DNA of 64,000 nt from Lumbricus rubellus (taxonomy: Eukaryota > Annelida > Clitellata > Crassiclitellata > Lumbricidae), in assembly GCA_945859605.1 (NCBI GenBank), contig OX243822.1:6430400-6494399 (forward strand), in the 5' to 3' direction. This document shows, in pieces, positions 41,201-53,200 of the stretch. Made by a program: the position numbers and the translations under genes. Below the pieces are notes generated by a model. That model had not been told where the DNA came from and did not search any database. It worked only from the letters and a program-made list of their open reading frames with translations. Numbering within the stretch: the stretch's first letter is position 1; each line of letters starts with the position of its first letter.

Positions 41201-44200
41201 TACTACGAGTTAACTCGTAGTAGGCGTGTGCGGGAGACTTTTCTACTACGAGTTAACTCGTAGTAGGCGTGTGCGGGAGACTTTTCTACTACGAGTTAAC
41301 TCGTAGTAGGCGTGTGCGGGAGACTTTTCTACTACGAGTTAACTCGTAGTAGGCGTGTGCGGGAGACTTTTCTACTACGAGTTAACTCGTAGTAGGCGTG
41401 TGCGGGAGACTTTTCTACTACGAGTTAACTCGTAGTAGGCGTGTGCGGGAGACTTTTCTACTACGAGTTAACTCGTAGTAGGCGGCCAATGTGTTAAAAA
41501 CAGCCTTGGGGCACAGTGGTGTAGTGTGTATGTTCGTTGCCTTGCAGCCGAAGGGTTGAAGGTCCGAATCCACCTCAAGTTGCCACGAAGGGACCTTGGG
41601 CAAGTCCTTCACTCGCAGTTGCTCAGCGTTTCGGCATGAAACTCCGATGCAGTGTCCGCTCTGCATTCGGGAGCGCCTCTGAGTAGAGAGATTGAAGGGG
41701 TGCTATAACAAGTGCACATACAAACAAACAGTATGTCGACCAGTCTTACCGGATCAGCTATGGGAACCGGTCTGCAGCCGTCCTGTATGCTGTACTGGAG
41801 AATCGTTAGCGTCTTTATCAACTTCTCGCACGGAACCTAAACAGAACAATGACGATGGTCACAAAAAAGATGAAACACAGCAATTGAACTTCATCAATAG
41901 ATATTGTTAGATTGATATTGATTGATTAATTGATTGATTGTCCGAGTGAGAATACCCATATAATTATTATTATCATTATTATTATTACTATTATTATTAT
42001 TATCATCATCATTATATTCGTTTATTGGTAAGAAGAACTGAAAAAACAAACGCCTTACATAGCAGAGCTCTAACATTCGGGATAAGCCTTAGCGAACAAG
42101 CATGTTTTAGTATGGATTTAAAAGATAAAAGAGTCCATATAGATGTCTGTCCTACCTGGTTCATAATGCCCATGGACTTGAGTTTGGCCGCCTCTGAGCA
42201 GAGGTCATGGACCTGGGTCTTGGAAACAACGCATTCCACCTCACCAGCACCATCGTCTTCCTCGTCGTCTAAAATCAAAAAGACCAGAAGATGATCATGC
42301 AGCCAATACGAAAATAAAACAAAAGAAGAAACAAATTACACACAAGTCAAAGACTTATATAATTTTATACACTATCTGCAATGTGACTTATTTCCAACCA
42401 ACTGCATCAGTAGCTACCACCCGACCCGTTACTGCAAACTGACCTGGTAACTAACATTCCGTTCCATCCTTATATAGCATTGGTTGACAACGTTTTAAAG
42501 GTGTCGAAATATCATCGGAAATTGCTCAAGATCCCTACACAGTCTAACCATCGCACCAGCGATCTAACCAACACTGATAATGACACACAGGGTTGCCACT
42601 CATAGCTTTTTCCACCTAGATCTAGGTTTTTTCGGCCTTATCTAGGTTTCTAGGTTTTTTTGGTCAGGATCTAGCCTTTTTTTCTCACGGCGGTTTTTTC
42701 CACTTTTTACGCATAAAAATTGGCTTTTCTATGTGAAAATGCACAAAAGACGTGAAAAAGTCGAAAATGTTGTGAATATGGACCCCAAAAGTTATAGATT
42801 TATTTTGGAGCGAAAGACTAAAAAAGGTCATCAGAAATTTTTCTCGGGAAAGGAACAAAATTTTGGTTGGATGACTAAAACAGTTCATTAGAAATTTGAA
42901 TATCAAGCGCGAAAAATCGAAAAATCCGTGTATTTTCTCCAAAATTCTCGATCTAGCCTTTTCTAGCCTTTTTCTCGGCCCGATCTGACCTTTTTTCAAA
43001 ATTCAGAGTGGCATCCCTGATCACACATACACCCGACCTGATCAACAAGTACCCGTGTTTAAGACGAAAAAACAAAAAAGTAAATTAATTGCACAGAACG
43101 TTCCAACCTTATATAGCAATGGTAACAGCGTTTTAAAGGTGTCTAACTATACTAGGCAATTGTCAGCATTTGGGCAATGCCCGTCTAACCAACACTAATA
43201 CATACATTAAACACAATCTATAAAAATTAAACTTTCCAACCGTGCGTTATGAGTGTTTTCGAAAACTGACGAACCGATTGTTTTGAAAATTTTACGACAC
43301 CTTCCATTCCAATAGAACCGTGTTGTATTATGCTTTTTTCCCGAAAAAACGCAGCATTTTCCACAAAAGAGAACTTTGAAATCCGTTCGGCCGCCATTTG
43401 CAAATTATACACTTCCCAACGTCCATGAGGGTTGCCAGATTTCCGAAAGGTTTTTGTAGTGACATTACGTTGTAAAGTCGCCCAAAAGTCGCGAGATGAC
43501 CAACTTCGATCAGGGTTGCCCAAAAGTCGCCCTAAAATCGCGATAGCGCATATGTCGCTGTCCGGGAGGAAAGAAGGAAGAGTGAGGGTGAGGGGACGGG
43601 AACGGGAGGGGGAGGGAGAAGGGGAACGGGGACGGGGGGGAGGGGAGGGGGAGGGGAGGGGGAAGAGGAACGGGGAGGGGGACGGGGAGAGGAAGGGAGA
43701 CAAGGAGTGGGAGGGGGACGGGGAGGGGGACGTGGGAGGGGGAGGAGGCAGATGACGGTCTTTTCTGCCACAGCAACGTGTGGCCGGGTACAGCTAGTTG
43801 ATCAATAAAATGCGTGTGTCTAAGTCTAGTAAGAAACGAAAGTAAACTCACACCAAGTTTCAACCTTATATAGCAATTGTTGGCATTATTTTAAAGGTGT
43901 CCAATTAAGCATTGGTAATCATAATGGAGAAACAGGTGGAGTCGTTCCGATACCTAGGAGCCATAGTGGAGGAGAGTGGAGATGGAGGTAGGGAAATAAG
44001 AGCAAGACTGGGGATGGCGCAAACAGCCATGGGGTCTTTGACTGCGCTGTGGAAGGATAGAGCAATTGGAAGAGGGTTGAAGCTAAGGCTTATGGGGTCA
44101 TTGGTGTGGCCAGTGGCGCTGTATGGCTGTGAAACTTGGACGCTAAGGATGGAAGACAAAAAGAGAATATCAGCATTTGAGATGACAACATATAGAAAGA

Positions 44201-47200
44201 TGCTGAGAGTCAGCTGGAGGGAATTTAGAACAAATGAATCTATACTGGAAGAGATACAACCGGAGCGGCGCCTGCTGGAGGTGGTGAGAGCAAGGAAGCT
44301 GAACTACTTCGGACATAATATGATCCGAGCAGACAAGCTGCCGGCATTCATATGTCAGGGCTATGTGGATGGAAAAAGGGCCCGAGGAAGGCCGAGAAGA
44401 AGATGGATGGATGACGTGGAGGAGCGGACGGGGATGGCGATGGTGGACTGCGTGAGGACCGCGAGGAACAGAGGGCAATGGAGGAGGATGACGTCGTCGA
44501 CTCTGATCCCCGATCCGCAGCAATGAGGATGGGCACGACGACGACGAATCATACACAGTAACCGTCACAACATATTTAGAGAGAAAGAGAACTCTTATAT
44601 AGCCATGATTGAAACCGTTTTAAAGGTGTCCAACATCATTGGCAATTATACACAGCATTACAGTAACCGTCTAAATCCAGCAGGAATCACAGATTATAAA
44701 ATAAATCATCAGAATGTCCAACTTATAACATTGGTTGAGACCGTTTTAAAGGTGTCTAATTATGGTCTGTTTTGTTTTGTTTGTATGTGCACTTGTTATA
44801 GCGCCCCTTCAAGCTCTCTCTACTCAGAGGCGATCCCGAATGCAGAGCGGACACTGCATCGGAGTTTCACGCCAAAGTGCTGAGCAATTGTGAGTGAAGG
44901 ACTTGCCCAAGGTCCTTACGTGGCGAGGTGGATTCGAGCCTCGAACCTTCCGGCTCCAAGGCAACGACGCCACCACTACACCACCGCGCCCCATGGTCAG
45001 TTATAATTGTGAGCCACAGACCTGCTCAAGGTCAATACACAGTAACCCTCTCGTGCGGATGGGGAGGGTAGTGGGGGAGGAGGTTGGGGAGGGAGGTTCA
45101 AACCCGTACTCTTCAAGTTCCAAGACAAATGAATGTTCCAGCCAATCCCATACCTCTCATTCCAGCGAGGTCCATATCGTCGGCGGCGTCAAGGATGGCG
45201 TCAACGGCCGAATAGAATCTCTTGAAGGTCGGCGTCTCCATGAGTTCTTCGACGGTTGATGACATCTCCATGTATCTACGCTGCTTGCGCTCCTTCTTCC
45301 GTCTCCGCATTGCTACAGATTAACAAAAGATACGTCGGTAAGATCTTTCATTCATCAATCCAATCATTCCTTCATTCATTCACTCACACATTAATTCATT
45401 AGCACATCTATTGATTCAACCAATCATTCCTTCCTACATTCAATTAATTAGTTCATTTAATCATTAATTAATTAATTCATCCAAACGTTCAATAATAAAT
45501 TAGTCTAATAAGTCATTAATTAATTAATCTAATCAATCATTAATTCATTAGTTAATTAATTCAATCATAACTTCACCAATCAATCAATTAATTAAATCAT
45601 TAGTTAATTAATTCATGGATTCATCCAATTATTCCCTCATTCATTAACTAATTAAATCACTCATTAATTAAATCACTCATTAATTAAATCACTAATTAAT
45701 TAAATCACACATTAATCAAACCACTTATTAACTAAATCACTCATTAATTAACTAATTCAATCACTCATTAATTAATTAATTCACTGAATCATCCAATCAT
45801 TCCCTGCTAAACAATTAATTAATTCATTAAGTTTATCATCCCTTTATTCATTCGTTCATCACACCCCAAACATCCACACCCCACCCGAAAACACACCCAC
45901 CCATCCACCCAACACTCCTTCCAACCAACCCAAGAACCCCAACCTTCGTTGACGGATGAACTCGATCGGCTGTCATCATCTATCCGAGTGAAATCCCGCC
46001 TCCGAGGGATCGTCGCCGTTGACGTCATCATCTCCGTCCGTCGACCCGCAAACTCGTTGCCCGCGTGGTTGTTGTCGCCGGCAACGATGACGCTGCCGTT
46101 GTCGTCGTCGTCGTCAGAGTCGTCCTCGCGGTACGACACGACATGACGTCGACACTTGACGCGCTCCGTCAGTGACGTCGCAAACTCGCCGTGCTCTTCT
46201 TCCATCTTCGCCATCGTCACCTCGCCGTAGTCTTCGTCGTCGGAATGGATACGCTTTGTACCTGAACGGATAGATGCACGGATATAATTATTATTGTTAT
46301 TAATTACTATAACTATTATCACTTTTATTATAATTATTAATTACCATAATTATCATCACTACAATAAAAATAATTAATTATAATAAAATATATATAATTA
46401 TATTATTATATATTATATTATTATATATATATAATTATAATAAAAATAATTAATTATTTTTATTACTAATTACTATAATTATTATGACTGAAATTATTAT
46501 AATTATTGTTAATTATTTTTATTATAAATTAATATAACTACTATTATTATTAATTAGCATAATTATTATGACTTTTATTATAACTATAACTAATAAATGA
46601 TTCTTATTAATTATTATAATTCTAATTAATTTAGGCAACTCTCCGATCCTATGGAGTGGGAAAACAACTGGTGCAAATTCTGCAAAATACCGGTGAACAG
46701 TCAAAGGCAGCAGTCAGGATAGATAAGGAACTAGGTGAATGGTTTAAAATCAGTATACCTCATGGCTATCCAAAGAGACCATTGAGGTGGCAATAGAAAG
46801 GAGAGAAGCAAAGAAGGAAGGGAACAGAGATAGGGTAAAAACGTTGAATAGGACCTTCCAAAGGAAGGCAAGGGAGGATAAAGAAAACCATCTCAAGGAA
46901 ATGTGCAGGGAGCTGGAGGAAGAAGGAAAGAAAGGAAGAACTAAAGAACTGTTCGCAAAGATGAAGGAAATAACGAAGACAGCAGGCCCTAGAATGGGTT
47001 CACTCAAGACGAAGGATGGGAAGATAATAGGAGATGAGGAGGAGATAAAGGAAAGATGGAGAGAGTATACGGAAGAGCTGTACATGGAAGATGAATGTGT
47101 CGAGAAGGAAAACGTCAAAATAGAGGAAGTTGAAAACGAACCAGAGATATTGGAGGTAGAGGTGGAGTGGGCGATAAAACAGCTCAAGGACAACAAAGCG

Positions 47201-50200
47201 CCAGGACATGATGGAATACCTATAGAACTGGTAAAAGCGGGAGATGAAGCAGTGGTGAGGACTATTACAAAACTATGCAATCAAATCTGGAGAACTGCGG
47301 AGTGGCCGGAGGACTGGAAAAGGTCCGTGTTCATACCAATATTCAAGAAAGGAGACGCGAGAGAGTGTGAAAATTATCGAACGATAGCGATGATATCGCA
47401 CACGAGCAAAATACTCCTCAAAATAATACACAAAAGAATGGAGAAGACAATCGAAAGGGAATTACCAGCCAACCAAGCGGGATTCAGGAAGGCGCGAGGA
47501 ACGCGCGATCACATCGCCAATATAAGGTGGATTATGGAGAGACAGAGGGAATACGGTCAACAGGTGCATATGTGTTTTATAGACTACAGCAAAGCGTTTG
47601 ATTGCATAGACCATACGTTACTGTGGAAGACATTGATTGAGATGGGAATACCGCTACATCTGGTAAAACTACTAAAAGGTCTTTATGTGGATCAAGAGGC
47701 GGTGATAAGAACTGAATATGGAGATACGAGTAAATTTAAAATAAAGAAAGGAGTGAGGCAGGGGTGCATTTTGTCCCCTTTCCTGTTCAATCTGTATGCC
47801 GAGAGAATTATGAGGAGAGCTGGATTGGAGGAGGCAACAGAGGGGGTAAGGATAGCGGGGAAAATACTGAATAATCTGAGGTACGCCGATGATACGACAT
47901 TATTGGCGGGTAAGAGGGACGACCTAGTCGAGTTAATAAGAAGAGTCAGGAAGGAAAGCGAAAAGGCGGGACTATACTTCAATGTAAAGAAAACAAAGGT
48001 TATGACAACTGCAACATGGGAAAACTTTGAGGTGGATGGAGAAACGATAGAGGTAGTATCGAGCTTCACATTCCTGGGATCTATGATAGAGAAGGAGGGA
48101 AGAAGTGATATGGAAATAAGGAGGAGGGTAACAATGGGGAAAACGGCAATGAACGGTCTGGAAAAGATTTGGAAGGATAAATACGTGAGCAGGGAAACAA
48201 AGAAAAGACTGGTAAAAGCACTGATCTTCCCAGTGGTCCTATATGGATGCGAGACATGGACAAAGACACGGGATATGGAAAAGAAAATCAATGCATGTGA
48301 GATGTGGATTTGGAGAAAGATGCTAAGGATTTCATGGACGGAGAAGAGAACTAACGAATCGGTGCGCGTGGAGCTCGGAATAGAGAGGGAGGAGACACTG
48401 CAGCAAACAGCAACTTGGAGGAAACTGAGCTACTTCGGCCATGTGATGAGATCTAATGGTTTGGAAAAGGAGCTGATGACGGCATGCGGTGAGGGAAGGA
48501 GAAGATGTGGAAGGCCAAGGAAGAAATGGTTGGATGAGGTACAGGAAAAGTCTGGCATGAGACTGGAGGAGCTAAGAGAGGCGACTATGGAGAGGATCAA
48601 CTGGAGAGGATACATCAGGGATATCGCCAGAGCTGCAGAAGCTGACGGCACCAGGTGACCAGGTGATAGGAACAAAACAGGGAGATCCAGTCTCGCCTAT
48701 TGAATTCATTGGATACTTGGAAAGAGTAATGGATGAGATACAAGACAACGGGACGGGAATATCTGTGCAAGGACAAACAATTAACAATCTAAGATTTGCG
48801 GATGACGTAGATCTTCTAGAGGAGAACTTTGACATACTTCAAAAGAATGTGGAACTGTTGGATAGAGCGGGTGAAAAAGCAAATCTGAAAATTAACATCG
48901 GAAAGACAAAGACAATGGCATTTGGAAAAGAAGAAATAGGAAATAACATCAAAGTTAGAGGAGAAAACATCGAAAATGTCACAGAATTTGTATACTTAGG
49001 GAGCCTACTGACGTCAGATAACAACTGCACGAAGGAGATTAGAAGAAGAATTAATAAAGCAAAAGGGATAATGGCGGGGTTCAACAACATATGGAGGAGC
49101 AAAACAATATCACAAGGCACAAAGAAAAGAATACTAGAAACATGCGTATTCAGCACGGCGTTGTATGCATGTGAAACCTGGACACTAAAGAAAGAGGACA
49201 AAAAGAGGATACTAGCATTCGAAATGTACTGTTATAGGAGAATATTGCAGATAAACTGGACACAAAAAATAACTAACGTGGAAGTGCGAAGAAGACTTAA
49301 CCCTTTCCCGCCGGAATTGTTTTGATACCTATCCTGTTAATCGGGTCGCGGGTGACCCGATCCGGCGGGAACGAGTTAACAGCAAATCAGATATGATAGA
49401 AACCATAATGAAAAGGAAACTGAAATTATTCGGACACATCCAAAGAATGAGTGATGATAGAAAGATAAAGAGCATATTGACGGGAATTCATGGAGGGATC
49501 GGGGAGAAGGGGAAGACCATGTAGAGAATGGTTGCAGGACATTGAAGAATGGTGTGGGATGAATGCACAGGAACTGACACATCGGGCACAGGACAGAGAA
49601 GTATGGAGAACAGTGGTCAAGCGTGCAGTGGACACCTACGGGCTGTTAGCCCACGGATAAAGAAGAAGAAGAAGAAGAATTAATTAAACTCGTAAAATGG
49701 AGTATAATGTGTTACACCATAATATGTCTAAAGATGCATAAAGTTCTACAGAGAGTAATTGCCGTAATTAGGGCAACCCAACAACCCTGTTAGCGAAACC
49801 CTACGTTAATTTGATGGGTGATGGCGACGACAATGATGTTGATTATATGGTGATGACAGTGATGCTGTTTATAATTATGTTGATGATCAACACTCTAACT
49901 TTCTCACTAACTTAAAACTCCTTTTGGGTGTAAAAGTCAGGAGCGCCTCTGAGTAGTAGCTTCCTTGAAGGGCACCATGTAACTTTCCAAACGAATGCAT
50001 GAATGAATGCACGAACGAATGATTGAATGAACGAATGAATGAACGAATGAATGATTGAATGAATGAATAAATGATTGAATGAACGTAGCGTTGTTACCCC
50101 TGCGTTCTTCGTGTTTGGCTTTGGATAGTTTGAGAGTGAGTTTGTGGCTGTCGGCCGCTGTTTGGACGACGTTGTAGCGAGCGATTCCGTCGCGATGTTT

Positions 50201-53200
50201 GTGCTTCTTGCGGTCGATGTCGTCGATTCGAGTTACTACAAAAACAACAACGCATACAACTATGATTATTATTCGCTATTTTATAACTAATAACATCATT
50301 ACGATTAATATTATTATAAAATAATTTATTCGTAAACAATATTGATGCAAAACAATAACCGGAGATGGAAATAATGTTGCTCTGGAACGACTCACTCGGC
50401 AGTGTCTGGATGGGCAAAAGTGCCTCGGAAAGAAATAGCATTAAAGCGTTGGATGGTGGCAGAAAGGCGTTGAAAAAGGTAAGATGTCTCTCTAATATCT
50501 CCAGTGATTAGCGTTAGACGTTTTCAAAGGTCCTTAATAAAATCAAGTCCATTGTTGTTAATTGGGCCCAGGGCCTCCAGGGCCACGGGGACAAAGTGGT
50601 GGTTGGCCAACAGGTGATCGTACTTGGCAGTTTTTCTCGTGTCCGCCAATTCAGCCGCAGCCCCCGCCGTTGCAGCCGAGGCATGTAGGTAGGAAGGAGC
50701 AACCGTGTCTATTACGGTGGCATCCCACACGAGGCTGCGTCCTCCTCGCCACGGAATCAGAGTCATTCCGTAACAATGTATTATAATTTATTATTATTAT
50801 TGTTTTGTCAAAGCAGAGAGGCACGAAGGAAACTGCAGGAACGGACGAACAAAAAACACTATTTAAAAAAAACACTAATAAAATGAAAAGATAACTTTCT
50901 GAAATTTAAGATAACTTACAAGGTATCGTCGGAATCAGTACGGGACCAACCTGGAAAAGGAAAACAACAATCCGGTTAATGCCTTAGCCCACAAGCACAA
51001 ACCACAGTTGCTCTGAACTGCTTTGCTTTGAAAGCCGTCAAAACAGCCAGAAAAAGTCTTGAAAGCCATTTGATACAGGTAGATACAGCTAGAGCTATAA
51101 ATAAATTATTACAGACAACTAACTACAATCCGTTTAAACTTCAAATTTAACAACTGAAGAAATCAAATTGTGTACGGTACGTATTTATAATATAAAATCG
51201 TAGATCTTGTACCTGCACTTTATTATATCAATATCCTTCTTTAAAATTGTTTCATTACAAAGCCTTAAGATAGTTTAAGTTTAGGGGCCAGTAACTGTTC
51301 TGCCCGTGGAATTTCTCCAGTCAGTCCTGGATAAGCAGGCACTGGCAGGTATGTATGTATGCATGTACACTATGTAACAATGTAAGTATGCATCGATGAA
51401 TATCATTAATTATCCTACCACTGGTTTCTTCGCAATAGGCTTCTTTGATAATAAGCACCTTTCCTAGAACACAAAACAACATATAAACGAATTAAACGTG
51501 GAGCCACAGAAAGCATTTTCCCTTTGCACAACACCATCGTCTTCGGTAAGCCTTAAGCAAATATTGAACTCTTCGTTAACTTAAGTACAAGTACGTAACT
51601 AAGTAAGCATTTATAGATATATCATTGACACCACAAGAGCAGACGGTACAAATTCAATGGAATGTCAATTCAGAGGTCACAGTTCAAACTCCCCACCACC
51701 AGAACAGAAATTCGGATGGGAGATTTCTGCCCCACCCACGTCCCTAGCCAACTCACTTCCAATGAATACACCAACCACACACTCTCAGTGGGAAGATAAG
51801 ACAGCAAGAAAGAGGACTGACCATCCACCCTCATATCCATCCATCCATCCATCCATCCATCCATCCATCCATCCATCCATCCATCCATCCATCCATCCAT
51901 CCATCCATCCATCCATCCATCCATCCATCCATCCATCCATCCATCCATCCATCCATCCATCCATCCATCCATCCATCCATCCATCCATCCATCCATCCAT
52001 CCATCCATCCATCCATCCATCCATCCATCCATCCATCCATCCATCCATCCATCCATCCATCCATCCATCCATCCATCCATCCATCCATCCATCCATCCAT
52101 CCATCCATCCATCCATCCATCCATCCATCCATCCATCCATCCATCCATCCATCCATCCATCCATCCATGTGATTTATATAGCGCCCCTTCAAGGGCTCTA
52201 CTCAGAGGCGCTCCCAACCCATATAAGCCACGGCTAAGAAAATGAAGTCGCTAACACTTCATACCGAAAATTATCAAACGAGCAAACGAAACACGTACCA
52301 GCTGATCCATGCTGAGCGGCTCGAGCATGACGCGAGCGGCGGTCGGATCGGGGAAGTGCAAGGACGCCTTGCTGGGTGGAAGAGAGTCCGGCTTAACGGC
52401 CTGGATGTAGGGGTCGTAGTGGGGTGACGGAAGGACCCCTCGGAGCGGTGGCTCGGAGGCGGAAGCCGGTGCAGCGGTCGCCTGCGCCGGAGAACAGTCT
52501 AAAACAAGGGAAGCAGTACAGAAATGTAAAAATAACAAGGGAACCAGTAGAGAAATGTAAAAATAACAAGGGAACCAGTAGTGAAATGTAAAATAACAAG
52601 GGAACAAGTACAGAAATGTAAATATATCAAAAGTACCAGTACAGAAATGTAATATAGCAAGGGAGCCAGTACAGAAATATACAAATAAGAAGCAGAAATG
52701 TACAAACAAGAAAAGAATCAGTACAGAAAAGTACAAATAACAAGAAACTATTTCCTTGTTATTCGTATATGTCTCTACTAATTTAGTAGAGAAATGCACA
52801 AATAGCACGGGAACCAGTACAGAAATGTAAAAATAAGAAGGGAACCAGTAGAGAAATTCAAGAAAAAAACCAAATTAATCAATAAAGACAGTTGCTGCTA
52901 ACGACAATGTTCCAAACAAGTTTCAAAATTAAACATGCCTACAGCTTTCAATTCAATTCAATTTATTGCCCGAATAATCCACTGTAAAGACAATTTTACT
53001 TTTACAATTGGCACAGGAAGAAACGAAAACTGAAGTGAAATCAGAGCCACTTAACCCTTCAATGCCGGAGGGTACAGGATTTAAACCATCTCAGCATTAA
53101 AGGGTTAACAAGCACCTACGCACATCCATCTTACCAATTAACGCTTTTCCCGGCATCCGGCCAATGCCACCGGACGTCATGCAGAAGTTTTCCACCTTCA

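Noticed and set aside
41071..41482. CRISPR-like array (ten regular repeats)
   Set aside because: Repeats are directly contiguous, with a constant 19-bp spacer and palindromic unit, inside an animal intron. There are no variable spacers.
43227..43863. Pro/Ser-rich minus frames and Gly/Glu/Arg-rich plus frame
   Set aside because: Generated by the (GGGGA)n tract.
46750..48291. Long Ser/Phe/Leu-rich minus-strand frames
   Set aside because: Antisense shadows of LINE A, whose A-rich coding strand has few complementary stops.
50396..50423. 28-nt microexon ALLPIQTLP with a strong GTGAGT donor
   Set aside because: Including it would break the reading frame between exon 8 (one-base exit) and exon 9 (two-base entry), which join directly as a Leu codon.
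51657..52217. Several frames rich in IHPS or MDGW repeats
   Set aside because: They are translations of an (ATCC)n microsatellite.
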